Positions 36,851 through 46,545 of a stretch of DNA of 64,000 nt are shown piece by piece. A program made the translations under genes and the position numbers. Within the stretch, counting starts at the first letter, position 1. The number at the start of each line of letters is the position of its first letter. The notes below the pieces were generated by a model. It searched no databases. It saw only the letters and a list, made by a program, of their open reading frames with translations, and was not told where the DNA came from. Source of the stretch: Wolbachia endosymbiont (group B) of Hofmannophila pseudospretella (GTDB lineage: Bacteria; Pseudomonadota; Alphaproteobacteria; Rickettsiales; Anaplasmataceae). The stretch is from positions 744,001-808,000 of the forward strand of contig NZ_OZ034788.1 of assembly GCF_964028515.1 (NCBI RefSeq), read 5' to 3'.

Positions 36851-37861
36851 ATGAAAACCATTTTAGCGATTGAAACAAGTTGCGATGAAACTGCAGCAGC
36901 AGTTGTAAATAGTGATAAGCAAGTGCTTGCTCAGGAAATTCTTTCTCAGGCAGAGCATAAAAAGTGCGGTGGAGTGATTCCTGAAATAGCATCACGCGCT
37001 CATATGAAGCATTTAAGTGGTTTAATAAAAAGTGCTATGGAAAAATCTAACCTTAATTTTCGTGATTTGGATGCAATTGCAGCAACATCAGGACCAGGAC
37101 TCATAGGTGGATTAATAGTTGGTACAATGATGGCTAAAGCAATTGCGCATACAGCACAAAAACCGTTTATTGCAGTTAATCACTTAGAGGCACACGCATT
37201 AGTTATTAGGCTACTATATGAGGTTGAATTTCCGTTTTTAGTCCTGCTGATATCAGGTGGTCACTGCCAATTTTTAATTGCACAGGATGTAGGTAAATAC
37301 ATCAAACTTGGAGAAACGCTTGATGACTCATTAGGAGAAGCATTTGACAAAGTCGCTAAGACACTGGGTCTAAGCTATCCAGGAGGTCCGTTGATTGAAA
37401 AATTAGCTAAAAAAGGTGATGGTATGAGATTTAAACTGCCAAGGGCGATGACAAAACGCTCTGGATGTGACTTTTCGTTTTCTGGAATTAAAACAGCAGT
37501 AAAAAACTTAATACGAGAACTTGTAATGAATGAACAGGATGTGTGTGATATGTGTACCTCATTTCAAGAGTGTGTCAGCGACATACTACTTGATAGAGTC
37601 AAAAATGCAATTATTATTGCTTCATCCTTAAATATTAAAATTAATGATTTTGTAGTTACTGGTGGAGTTGCAGCAAATCATTTCCTGAAAGAGAGATTAA
37701 AAAAGCACATAGACTTGAACGTGCTTTCTCCTCCAAGCAATTTATGCACAGACAATGCAGTGATGGTTGGATGGACAGGAATTGAAAGGTTACAGAGAAA
37801 CTATGTAGACTCTCTTGACTTTGCACCAAGGCCAAAGTGGGAATTAGAAAAATATTACTAG
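36851..37861 (+). CDS. tsaD: tRNA threonylcarbamoyladenosine transferase TsaD
   Basis: Transfers the threonylcarbamoyl group to A37 of ANN-decoding tRNAs together with TsaB and TsaE. The 336-residue protein has the metal-binding histidines His111 and His115 in AVNHLEAHAL, the N-terminal AIETSCDETAAA motif and the FSFSGIKTAV segment. It is complete and of standard length. Confidence 0.97.
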   Translation: MKTILAIETSCDETAAAVVNSDKQVLAQEILSQAEHKKCGGVIPEIASRAHMKHLSGLIKSAMEKSNLNFRDLDAIAATSGPGLIGGLIVGTMMAKAIAHTAQKPFIAVNHLEAHALVIRLLYEVEFPFLVLLISGGHCQFLIAQDVGKYIKLGETLDDSLGEAFDKVAKTLGLSYPGGPLIEKLAKKGDGMRFKLPRAMTKRSGCDFSFSGIKTAVKNLIRELVMNEQDVCDMCTSFQECVSDILLDRVKNAIIIASSLNIKINDFVVTGGVAANHFLKERLKKHIDLNVLSPPSNLCTDNAVMVGWTGIERLQRNYVDSLDFAPRPKWELEKYY

Positions 37862-37967
37862 CACAAAAAATTATCTACTATATAATGCGGCCGCTGGTAA
37901 ATTTTTGTAGGCTTAAAAATTACAGTGGTATCTACTAAAGCCTTATTCACTACCGGCATTATTATTT

Positions 37968-40900
37968 ATGAGGCACAGTATGTTCAAAAATAAATTTGAC
38001 ACAGTTACTAATGTTTTCAAAGCTAAATTTAGTACAAGCGCAAAGACACTCAGTTCAGGTTTATTTGCTGTGGGAACCATTGGTATAGCCAGAGCAATTA
38101 GTAAGACTGACCTTTCTTCATTACAAGGCAATTCAGAAGATGAAGTCAATAAGCAAGATCTAATAAGCATATATGATTATATTAATAAAATAACTCAAGA
38201 AGAAAACTATAATATATATACTAATAATCTTGATCATATAAAAAGCAAGATTTTAGCAAAAAATATAAGTGATTCATTAGCTGAAAAATTTCGTCAAGAT
38301 GGATGGAATATAACAAGTAATGATGGTTCTTCGCTATTAACAGTGGCTATTGAAAGAATTGAGGAAGAACAAAAGAAAAATAGGAATTATGATATTCATG
38401 TTGAAATAGCTGTATCTCTAATTCTTGGTATGGGCAAAGAATTGATTATAAAATTGGAGAATTTTGCAGATAGTAATGATAAAACACTTCTACATTATTT
38501 AGCTGAGTCGGGTAAAGAAGATATTTTACGTCTTGTGATAGAAAGTTTTGATTTTAATGTTAAAGAAGCAGTAAGGAGTAAAGATAGAGTTGGTAAAACA
38601 CCGCTACATTATGCGGCTAAATTTGGCAATAAAGAATGCTTTGAAACTCTCATAGAAAATGAAGCACATTTTACTAGTACTATCAATTATAAGAGTGAAT
38701 TACACTATGCTGCTAGAAGCGGAAATTTTAGCCTCCTAAAGTATTTAGGGGAAGTACTTACAGCAAAAGGAATTTTTGAGAGGGAGAAAATTAAAACAGA
38801 TAGATACGGAAATAACGCATTACACTTTGCTGCACAATCTGGGAATCATGAGTGCATAAAATTCTTCATTAATAATCAAGTACAATTTTTAAAAAATCAA
38901 TATAGTGAGAATCCTCTTCATAAGATTGCAGGTAACTCAGAAACTCAAGAAAATGCTATAAATTTTCTTATAAAGCATCTAAGACTGTTAGGTAGACTAA
39001 AAAGTGAAACTAATCGAGAAGATGTAGATGGTAACACCCCATTGCATATAGCTGCAAAACATGGAAATGAACAGCTAATAGAATTGTTTACTCAATCAGA
39101 TGCAAAAATTGTTCAGAATAAACAAGGTAATACCCCCTTACATATTGCTATTATACATGGTAATGCATATTGTATAGAGCTATTTCATGAAAATATAGAA
39201 AATAGCATGCTTGAATCCAAAGGTGAGTATGGAAGAGATCTTGTACATTTAGCTGCAATGTACGGGCAGTATGATTGTCTAAACTTTTTACTCAAGAAAT
39301 TTCCTGATTACGATTTAAGCACAAAAACACGCAAAGGAAATATGGCCCTACACTTAGCTCTATCGAGTAATACAGAAACAGAACTAAGAAAAAAATGTGT
39401 GAGTCTATTAATAAACAGAGGCATGCAAGTAAATAAGAGTAATAACAAAGGAAACACCCCTTTACATTTTGCTGCCCAACTTGATTTATCGTTTTTAAGC
39501 ATGATAGAAAAAAAGTTGGAAGAGAAGAAATTTGACGTTTATCAAGAGGTTTTGCGTGAGAATAGCAACGGTGACACCGTCTTTCATATGGCAGCACGTG
39601 TTGGTAATAAATCATGCCTTGAGCACCTTTTTAAAAAAGAGAGTGTGGGAGAAATATTAAGTAAGGAAAATGAGGATGGACAAACTTTACTAGACTTATC
39701 TATTCTCAGTGGAAGAGTAGAATGCGTTAAGTATTTGGTAGAAAAAATCCCAATTAGTATTTTTTCAGAAGAAAATACACAAAAAAAGTTGTTATTTGCA
39801 GCTATTTTGAGCGGCAATAAGGAATGTCTTGAATTTGTGGCAAAAGAACTTGTAGGTAAAAAGGTGGCTGCTAGCATCAAAGTGTTATATGATGAAAACG
39901 ACAATACACCGTTACACATGGCTGCTCTTGCCGACGGCATAGGATGCTCTCAGTATGTTATTGAAAGTATTGCTAAGTCAACTATTAGGAATACAGTATC
40001 ACTTTTTCACACAAACAGTCAAGGGCTTATACCTCTACATTTAGCTGCCATGAGCCTTAATGCTGAGGTAATAGAATATTTTATGACAGATCATCATGAT
40101 CCCTATACTGAGGAAATGTTTAATGTTGTATCTAAATCTGGAAGAACACCATTACACTATCTTGTAATAAATGATAATGATTTTGCAAGAATTGTAGATG
40201 AAGATTTTAAGCAAGATCAATTCTTGAAAAATTTAGTTTTAGAAAAGCGTAAACAAAATGAACACTTAAGGGAAAAAGCTACTAAAGCCTTATTATATCC
40301 AAGAATCAGCAACAGAAAGAAAATTGTAAATAAGAAACTAAATTTTGACATAAAAGATAATGAAGGAAAAACATCTTTAGACTATGCTCTTGAACATAGT
40401 GATGCAAATATCTTAAGGTTATTTTTAGATGCTTTTTATGAAATAAAGGAAGACAGAAAAAGGAAATATGATAAATTTGAAATAGATTATCAAGAAAAAA
40501 GGGAAATAGTTTTACGTATTACTAATGTGCTTACACCAATAGTAGGCATCATTATTTCATCTTGCATACTATCTGATCAATCAGGATCTACAGTGGAGAA
40601 AATTGTTACCTGTATCTCCATTTTCTGTTCTTTAATATCACTTATATCTTTCTTGTCTAATTTATTAGTTGGCCTTCGAAAAAAACCACTTAAAAGTGAA
40701 ATAGAAAACTATACTGAGAAAATAAAAACAATTGAAGAGATAACAGGCAAATCAATCAAGGCAAAAGTAGAAGTTCATAGTTTGGAAGAATACAACACAA
40801 TATTGGAACAATCAACAAAGCATGCAGAAGACATTTCACGATTGGAAAGCATGCTTAACAAACTTACGCATGAAGCTAGATTAGAGAGTAAAAACAAACT

Positions 40901-41558
40901 CAATACTCCTTTTCAGGAAATGAGTAGAAGTGGTAGTACAGCACCATTTTCAGATAAGTCTTTAACAAGCAGAAGAAGTTCATTTTTTTTGAATGATTTA
41001 ACAAAAAAACTTGGTCTGTATGAAAGGCGCAACAGTAGAGCACAAGATATAATGGACAAATGTGATAGTGCATCATGTTTTATAACTATAAATGAGCATT
41101 CAGAAAGTAAACCAAAAGCTCCGAAAAACAAATTCAAGAATGTTGCAACCAAGCTAAAAAGAGTCAATATCTTTAGTAAGAAAAAAGAAGATCTTATTGC
41201 TTCATCAAGCTTATCAGAAGGTGCTAATCAAGAGAATATCACAAGAATGAATAAAGAAAATTATAGATTGATAAAACAATTTGGTGATATCAATGGGTGT
41301 TTTATATTTCCGACTTTTTTTAATTCAAGCTGTTCAACCTTAAGAGAAGAGTGTGGTAACAACCATAGCGCAGCGCATCATGTGAGTGATAGTAGTGAAA
41401 ATAAGCTACCTTCTGTGAGTAAGAAGGTAGCTAATAAAATTCCGTCTGCAACATTTTCTAACCCTGAAACAGGGATTTTTGTTAAAGAAACAGACTTTTT
41501 AGGATTGGAATATAGACCAAGGGTATATTCAAGTCCACCTTGTATGAGCAAAAGATAA
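37968..41558 (+). CDS. Giant ankyrin-repeat protein C
   Basis: The 1196-residue protein has about 17 ankyrin repeats between residues of about 165 and 835, including KTPLHYAAKFGNKECF, NALHFAAQSGNHECI, NTPLHIAAKHGNEQLI and IPLHLAAMSLNAEVI. Two hydrophobic helices (about 850-900) follow, then a Ser/Lys-rich tail. Ankyrin proteins of this size are host-interaction candidates, though nothing identifies a partner. It lies upstream of a type I secretion ABC ATPase, separated by two hairpins. Confidence 0.9.
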   Translation: MRHSMFKNKFDTVTNVFKAKFSTSAKTLSSGLFAVGTIGIARAISKTDLSSLQGNSEDEVNKQDLISIYDYINKITQEENYNIYTNNLDHIKSKILAKNISDSLAEKFRQDGWNITSNDGSSLLTVAIERIEEEQKKNRNYDIHVEIAVSLILGMGKELIIKLENFADSNDKTLLHYLAESGKEDILRLVIESFDFNVKEAVRSKDRVGKTPLHYAAKFGNKECFETLIENEAHFTSTINYKSELHYAARSGNFSLLKYLGEVLTAKGIFEREKIKTDRYGNNALHFAAQSGNHECIKFFINNQVQFLKNQYSENPLHKIAGNSETQENAINFLIKHLRLLGRLKSETNREDVDGNTPLHIAAKHGNEQLIELFTQSDAKIVQNKQGNTPLHIAIIHGNAYCIELFHENIENSMLESKGEYGRDLVHLAAMYGQYDCLNFLLKKFPDYDLSTKTRKGNMALHLALSSNTETELRKKCVSLLINRGMQVNKSNNKGNTPLHFAAQLDLSFLSMIEKKLEEKKFDVYQEVLRENSNGDTVFHMAARVGNKSCLEHLFKKESVGEILSKENEDGQTLLDLSILSGRVECVKYLVEKIPISIFSEENTQKKLLFAAILSGNKECLEFVAKELVGKKVAASIKVLYDENDNTPLHMAALADGIGCSQYVIESIAKSTIRNTVSLFHTNSQGLIPLHLAAMSLNAEVIEYFMTDHHDPYTEEMFNVVSKSGRTPLHYLVINDNDFARIVDEDFKQDQFLKNLVLEKRKQNEHLREKATKALLYPRISNRKKIVNKKLNFDIKDNEGKTSLDYALEHSDANILRLFLDAFYEIKEDRKRKYDKFEIDYQEKREIVLRITNVLTPIVGIIISSCILSDQSGSTVEKIVTCISIFCSLISLISFLSNLLVGLRKKPLKSEIENYTEKIKTIEEITGKSIKAKVEVHSLEEYNTILEQSTKHAEDISRLESMLNKLTHEARLESKNKLNTPFQEMSRSGSTAPFSDKSLTSRRSSFFLNDLTKKLGLYERRNSRAQDIMDKCDSASCFITINEHSESKPKAPKNKFKNVATKLKRVNIFSKKKEDLIASSSLSEGANQENITRMNKENYRLIKQFGDINGCFIFPTFFNSSCSTLREECGNNHSAAHHVSDSSENKLPSVSKKVANKIPSATFSNPETGIFVKETDFLGLEYRPRVYSSPPCMSKR

Positions 41559-41726
41559 TTTACAGGTAGAGTATTGGAATATGGAATACTTCCTGATCAT
41601 ATAGAAAGAGGAAAAGAGATGCAGATTGTAGTCACTGACTCTGATAGCATCAACTTTCAGAGGAGTAATAGTAAGCATTCTAGTAAACTGTCATTGAGTA
41701 GTAGATAAGAAAAACGTAGAACAATT

Positions 41727-41778
41727 GGCAAGGCTATCGTATAAGGTTATAGTAGAGAAGAAATTAGATAGCCTTGCT
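41727..41778. other. Inverted repeat hairpin in ank-ABC gap
   Basis: Arms GGCAAGGCTATC and GATAGCCTTGCT pair over a loop of about 28 bases. It lies in the 355-base gap 41559-41913 after the giant ankyrin gene. Short peptide-like remnants upstream (41600-41708) show no clear gene. Its role as an attenuator or processed RNA end is a guess. Confidence 0.6.
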
Positions 41779-41805
41779 AAATTTCCATGAAAAAGTTTAT
41801 ATTCG

Positions 41806-41839
41806 CATATCATTAATATTTTATTACATTAATGATATG
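41806..41839. other. Perfect 12-bp stem hairpin before ABC exporter gene
   Basis: CATATCATTAAT and ATTAATGATATG pair perfectly with a ten-base loop. It stands 75 bases before the GTG start of the ABC ATPase, so it could be a binding site or leader structure. It has no U-tract, so it is not a typical terminator. Confidence 0.55.
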
Positions 41840-41913
41840 GTAAGGCAATAACTGTTAATACTTTTGAAATAAAAACTATATATGGTACATATAATTAAAT
41901 AAAAAGGAAGATT

Positions 41914-43659
41914 GTGGAAATCACTCCGTCAATAAAAAAGGAATTAAAGCAAAGTATACTATATACTTGTCTAGAGAAGTGCAAGAGTGCGTTTTGGTTC
42001 ATTTTCTGGTTTAGCTCAGGGATTAATGCGTTAATGTTATTCTTGCCACTTTATACTTCTCAGGTACTTGATCGAGTGATATCGAGCGAGAGTGTATCAA
42101 CACTAGTTATGCTGACAATTATTACTTTATCTGCGTTTGCGTGCTCTGCAATGCTTGAAACTTGTCGATATTTAGCCATGGCAAAAATTGGCGACTGGAT
42201 TGATAAAACTGCAACACCAGATCTAATAGTAAGGTCAATCAGGCTAACGTCAGTGCAGAGCTCAACTTCCAGCGGTGAAGCAATACGAGATCTTGGAGTA
42301 ATAAAAAATTTCATTACAGGAAATGGTATATTTTCACTGTTCGATACTCCATGGTCGCTAATTTACCTTGTTGTGATCTTTATGATACATACCTCTACAG
42401 GGTTTATAGCTATTGCCGGGATCATTATATTAGTTTCAATGGCAGTATGGAATGAACTTGCCACTAAGCGTATATTGCGAGAAACCAATGAAGAAACTAT
42501 ACGCAATATTAATGCTATAGATGTTGCAACAAGAAACGCAGAGGTGGTTGAAGCTATGGGCATGTCAGAATTTATAGTTTCTGATTGGTGTAAACGGAAT
42601 GATCAAAATCGTGCAATGCAAGTTACAGCGCAGAATCGTTCTAATGTAATTACTGGTATTACTAAATTTTTACGTTCAACTCTCCAAATTTCAGTAATTG
42701 GAACAGGTGCATTACTCGCAATCACAGCTCACAAAACTGCCGGTAGCATTATTGCTGCCTCGATTTTGATGGGTAGAGTATTGGCTCCATTTGATGCAGC
42801 AGTTCATACTTGGAAGTTTTTAAATCAAGCCAGAATGTCATATGAGAGGCTACAAAGACTTATACTAACATCCCCAAAAAGAGAGCAAACTATGGCTCTA
42901 CCAGAGCCTGAAGGGAAGTTGGAATTTGATAGGGTATTTTTTACTCCTTATGGAAGCAATAAGCCAACAGTAAAAGGAATCTCATTTGTAATAGAACCAG
43001 GGGATGTTGTTGGTGTTATTGGTGCAAGTGCTTCTGGTAAGTCGACCATTGCAAAACTAACCGTTGGTGTTTGGAAACCCATATCAGGTGTAGTCAGACT
43101 AGATGGCGCTGATGTATATACTTGGAATCGAGAGAACTTTGGTAATTATGTTGGTTACTTACCTCAAGATATTGAGTTATTTAACACGAGCGTTAAAGCT
43201 AATATTGCCCGCATGAGACCAAATCCAAATCCTGAAGAAATAATCAAAGCAGCAAAAATTGCAGGAATACATGAATTAATACTGAGCTTACCAAATGGGT
43301 ATGATACAACAATAGGAGGACCTGGAGGAGTAATACTCTCTGGTGGCCAAAAACAGCTTCTTGGACTTGCAAGGGCTTTTTATGGTAATACTAAGCTTTT
43401 AGTGCTTGATGAACCGAATGCTAACTTAGACAGTAATGGAGAGGCGCGCTTGATTAATGCAATCAATGTTGCAAGAGAGCAAAATACTACCACTGTTATC
43501 ATCACTCATAAGCTACCGTTACTATCCGTAGTTGATAAAGTGATTATCATGTCAGATGGTGTTATTTATGCTATGGGACCAAAAGATGAGATTTTGAGCA
43601 GATTAGTTGCTCCATCACCAGATACCACAGAAGATAAACGTTCTTCAGCAAGTGGTTAA
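41914..43659 (+). CDS. Type I secretion system ABC transporter/permease (PrtD-like)
   Basis: The 581-residue fusion has an N-terminal membrane domain (hydrophobic helices at about 25-65 and 140-175) and an ATPase domain with Walker A GASASGKS at 370-377, signature LSGGQ at 475-479 and Walker B LVLDE ending near 500. This is the inner-membrane motor of a type I exporter that works with a membrane fusion protein and TolC; those partners are not in this window. The start is GTG after AAGGAAG. The preceding ankyrin gene may encode a substrate, a speculation. Confidence 0.92.
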   Translation: MEITPSIKKELKQSILYTCLEKCKSAFWFIFWFSSGINALMLFLPLYTSQVLDRVISSESVSTLVMLTIITLSAFACSAMLETCRYLAMAKIGDWIDKTATPDLIVRSIRLTSVQSSTSSGEAIRDLGVIKNFITGNGIFSLFDTPWSLIYLVVIFMIHTSTGFIAIAGIIILVSMAVWNELATKRILRETNEETIRNINAIDVATRNAEVVEAMGMSEFIVSDWCKRNDQNRAMQVTAQNRSNVITGITKFLRSTLQISVIGTGALLAITAHKTAGSIIAASILMGRVLAPFDAAVHTWKFLNQARMSYERLQRLILTSPKREQTMALPEPEGKLEFDRVFFTPYGSNKPTVKGISFVIEPGDVVGVIGASASGKSTIAKLTVGVWKPISGVVRLDGADVYTWNRENFGNYVGYLPQDIELFNTSVKANIARMRPNPNPEEIIKAAKIAGIHELILSLPNGYDTTIGGPGGVILSGGQKQLLGLARAFYGNTKLLVLDEPNANLDSNGEARLINAINVAREQNTTTVIITHKLPLLSVVDKVIIMSDGVIYAMGPKDEILSRLVAPSPDTTEDKRSSASG

Positions 43660-43660
43660 G

Positions 43661-43690
43661 AAAGAGAGAAGTTGTCACACTTCTCTTTCT
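43661..43690 (+). terminator. Probable Rho-independent terminator
   Basis: A ten-base stem (AGAGAGAAGT with ACTTCTCTTT, one G-U pair) encloses a loop of about six bases. It follows the ABC transporter stop codon within a few bases and is succeeded by a T-rich stretch. Confidence 0.6.
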
Positions 43691-43862
43691 CTTATAGAGT
43701 ACTATATGCACAATTTATAAAATCCTAAGCAATTGTTATTCGAAAAATCCAATAATGATTAGCCGCGGAACCTATTTGCTAATTCTCTCACATTAACCTT
43801 AGAGCCTGTACGTGATCTCAAAAAAGGGATAGAATGAGAGGATAAAGTATATAAAGTAGGAT

Positions 43863-44195
43863 ATGCGAAGTTTATATCCAAGTGATATAAGTCGAGAAAA
43901 GTTTGAGATTATTGTAGCAGATCTGGAGTCTTGCAGGAAGAGGACAAAGCCAAGAACACTTGATTTATATCATGTATTTTGTGGAGTGTTATACGTCTTA
44001 AAAAGTGGCTGCCAGTGGAGAATGTTACCAAAAGAGTTTCCAAAATGGCGGAATTGTTACGACTATTTTAAGAAGTGGAGTGAAAAAGCAGATGCAAATA
44101 AAGAAAGTGTTCTGGAGCTGGTATTAAAAAAAAATAGTTGGCGTGGTCCGACAAAACAATGGTCGGAAAGAAAAAACCAGCTTCTGCATAATTGA
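43863..44195 (+). CDS. IS5-family transposase, N-terminal frame
   Basis: The 110-residue frame carries the DUF4096 start of IS5-family transposases (LYPSDISREKFEI, YHVFCGVLYVLKSGCQWRMLPKEFPKW). It ends shortly after the A-rich AGAAAAAAC run where the second frame takes over. A frame change of +1 (or -2) is needed, by slippage or a mutation. Confidence 0.85.
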   Translation: MRSLYPSDISREKFEIIVADLESCRKRTKPRTLDLYHVFCGVLYVLKSGCQWRMLPKEFPKWRNCYDYFKKWSEKADANKESVLELVLKKNSWRGPTKQWSERKNQLLHN

Positions 44196-44655
44196 TGCAC
44201 AAAGCGTAAAAAATGCAGATACTGCTGAAGAAAAAGGCTATGATGCAGGCAAAAAGGTTTCAGGAATAAAACGCCATATTGCGGTAGATACACAAGGTTT
44301 ACCCCACGCAATTTATATAACAACGGCAGAAATAACTGATCGTAGTAGCGCTGTGAGAATGGTTAAAAATGCTAAAGAAAACCTATCTGAAGTTAAAAAT
44401 ATACTAGTTGATGCTGGCTACACAGGAGAAAATTTTGCAACACAAATAAAAGCAACTATTGGCGCTACCGTTGAAGTAATAAAGCGAAACGAATTACACA
44501 CCTTTGTCGTATTGCCGAAAAGATGGGTTGTTGAGAGATCTTTTGCTTGGTTGCAAAAATGTAGGCGATTGTGGAAAAATTGCGAGCGGAAACTCAACAC
44601 TAGCCTGCAAATGGTCGTTCTTGCTTTCGCTGCTTTGCTTCTGAAAAGATTATGA
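44143..44655 (+). CDS. IS5-family transposase, DDE catalytic frame
   Basis: The 170-residue frame holds the DDE core: IIDAQSVKNAD with the first aspartate, LVDAGYTGENF with the second, and VVERSFAWLQKCRRLWKNCE with the glutamate. It overlaps the end of the first frame. The real junction is at the A-run near 44167-44175, so the ATG at 44143 is probably not used. Confidence 0.85.
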   Translation: MVRQNNGRKEKTSFCIIDAQSVKNADTAEEKGYDAGKKVSGIKRHIAVDTQGLPHAIYITTAEITDRSSAVRMVKNAKENLSEVKNILVDAGYTGENFATQIKATIGATVEVIKRNELHTFVVLPKRWVVERSFAWLQKCRRLWKNCERKLNTSLQMVVLAFAALLLKRL

Positions 44656-45190
44656 ACAGGCTCTTAGACATTTCTGATGTAGGCTCTTGTGTATATGAGA
44701 CATCAGATTTAACGCCTTTTTTGTCATGACCTTTAGTAATAGAACATACTACAGTATCAGCCTTTACATGCTTAACACTTGGATCTGATTGAAACCCATG
44801 CTTTCTTTCCATTTGTGCTTCAAGCTTACTGCTATCATGTGTAACCCTACACCTTTCTAGATTACGGTCACGTCTGTCAGGAGCTACATATCCATCTATA
44901 TCACTACATAAGAACGGGCGCACTTTGAACCTGTCTGAACTAACACCATTTTCAACACTTGCAGAATTATGAGCTTTTCTATTATTGCGCATTCTATCTA
45001 CAGCTTCCTTTATTTTTTCTTTTGATGGTTTTGGCAACAGTGCTGGCTTATATGCACATGCTGGTAGTTCTGGAAATGAGTCCTCCTGAAACAGCAAATG
45101 ACTTTGGTTTCTCTTACTATCTGATTCTTCAATATTCTTTATTGGTGTCTTGAAAGAGTTTTCGTTTTTCTTTTTTAGATCTAATACCAA
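44600..45190 (-). pseudogene. Remnant of unknown gene, downstream piece, hit by IS5 and IS630
   Basis: The native part runs from about 45184 down to 44667; the last 22 residues come from the IS5 end and the first codons from the IS630 end. The product is hydrophilic and disordered-looking (many Lys, Asp, Ser; PELPACAYKPALLPKPS near the start). No family recognised. It continues the gene whose start is at 46488. The original C-terminus is lost. Confidence 0.6.
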
Positions 45191-45196
45191 AATCCA

Positions 45197-45610
45197 TTAC
45201 TGACCGAACAAATAAGAAACATTACAAACTCGTTTAATAGTAGTACTGGAAATATTGACAATAAAATTACACAAAACATCTTCAAGTAAACCTATGGTAT
45301 CGTAGATACTATTGCGTAAAGTATTGTATTTGATATATTGCCACAACCTTTCAACAGGATTCAGTTCCGGTGAATAAGGAGGCAAGTATATGATGGTAAT
45401 GTTTTCCTGAATTTTCAAACTTTTTGATCTATGCCAACTTGCACAATCCATTACAAGAAAGGCTTCTTTCGTGCCTAAATCTTTCGACATCTGCTCCAGA
45501 AATATATTCATACAATCAGTGTTTACATATGGAGCAAGTAGGCTAATTTTCTTACCACTTCTTGGATTTACCGCACTGTAGATATAGAAATTTTGTCTAC
45601 CAATTTTCAT
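45197..45610 (-). CDS. IS630 transposase ORF B, copy 2
   Basis: Identical in sequence to the 137-residue DDE part of copy 1, with MDCASWH and the SPELNPVERLW box. The coding frame extends upstream to the seven-T junction near 45685. Confidence 0.88.
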   Translation of the reverse strand: MKIGRQNFYIYSAVNPRSGKKISLLAPYVNTDCMNIFLEQMSKDLGTKEAFLVMDCASWHRSKSLKIQENITIIYLPPYSPELNPVERLWQYIKYNTLRNSIYDTIGLLEDVLCNFIVNISSTTIKRVCNVSYLFGQ

Positions 45611-45683
45611 TTTAACCTGTGTTCTGACCCCTTTTTTAAACCATCCGTGTCCGATTTTTGAATGAGTTCCAAATCGTGATTCA

Positions 45684-46202
45684 TCAAAAAAATACCTCCT
45701 TTTCAGGGTGGGAATTGACTATTTTATTGAAGTATTTTTTAAACTCTTCTTGCTTGTTTTTATCTTGTTTATGGTGAATTGGCCTCGGTGTTATGTAAGA
45801 AAACTTCATCCTTTGTATCTCACGGTGCACTGTTGATTTGCTAATGTTTAGGCCAAATTCCTCTGAGATTTTTATTTGCACTTCCTTAATAGTAATATTT
45901 GGATTTCTTTCTACCCATATTTCAATTTGCTCACGTTGATTTTTGTTTAATTTGCTTTTTCTTCGCCGCTGAGACGGGGAAAATAATCTTTCTACTCTAC
46001 CAAATTTTAGATGCTTTATCCATTCAGTCAAAGCAGTCCTTGAAATTTTACATATTCTTGCCACAGCGCTTATACTACTTTCTTTTCCTGCTATCACCGC
46101 TTGTAACTTTTTTGAAACATATGCGTTATTTCTGACCTTTTTTAACATTTCTTTCGCCAAATTTACAACTTTTTCGTCTAATAGTTTTGACCTTAATGCC
46201 AT
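45684..46202 (-). CDS. IS630 transposase ORF A, copy 2
   Basis: Identical to the 172-residue DNA-binding part of copy 1, ending at the same seven-T run and TGA. The identity of both copies argues for recent transposition and for the frame change being a property of the element. Confidence 0.88.
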   Translation of the reverse strand: MALRSKLLDEKVVNLAKEMLKKVRNNAYVSKKLQAVIAGKESSISAVARICKISRTALTEWIKHLKFGRVERLFSPSQRRRKSKLNKNQREQIEIWVERNPNITIKEVQIKISEEFGLNISKSTVHREIQRMKFSYITPRPIHHKQDKNKQEEFKKYFNKIVNSHPEKEVFF

Positions 46203-46221
46203 TTATACCTCTCTATTTTAT

Positions 46222-46488
46222 CTACTTTAGTATCACTTCTTTCCCATTATTGTCTATCTGTTCTTTATATAGTGGGAATTGGTATAACTCATTTAATCCG
46301 CTTCCAACATTATTTTTTCTTGTTGTAGTGTGAATAACACCTGGAAGTTTCACTTCATACTTAAATTTTTTACCAATGGTATCTATTGACTCATTAGATG
46401 AGGAATCTATTTGAAACCTATCGTTTGAAAATTTTGATTTTGCAGCATCAAAAAATATACTACGTTTTTCTATCTTTTTATCAGTCAT
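46222..46488 (-). pseudogene. Remnant of unknown gene, N-terminal piece
   Basis: Of 88 residues, the first 68 are native and the rest come from the IS630 end. The native part is hydrophilic (MTDKKIEKRSIFFDAAKSKF). It reads into 44600-45190 if 1097 or 1100 bases are removed; excision of the IS plus a single TA leaves the two out of frame. The gene probably encoded a secreted or regulatory disordered protein, but nothing proves this. Confidence 0.55.
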
Positions 46489-46545
46489 ATTTTACCTCTA
46501 AACCTATCAATTAATAAAAGTATAAATTAAGAGGTATTAATTTTA

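Larger units (their letters stand above)
43802..44663 (+). mobile_element. IS5-family insertion sequence (ISWpi1-like)
   Basis: The 862 bp element has terminal inverted repeats starting GAGCCTGT and ending ACAGGCTC, flanked by a TTA duplication (43799-43801 and 44664-44666). It encodes an IS5/IS1031-type transposase in two overlapping frames. Its right end cuts into the minus-strand gene at 44600-45190. Confidence 0.88.
45187..46282 (-). mobile_element. IS630-family insertion sequence, copy 2
   Basis: 1096 bp with the same ends, orientation and gene content as the copy at 5394-6489, flanked by TA at 45185-45186 and 46283-46284. The encoded proteins are identical to copy 1. The insertion splits a hydrophilic gene of unknown function. 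Confidence 0.9.
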
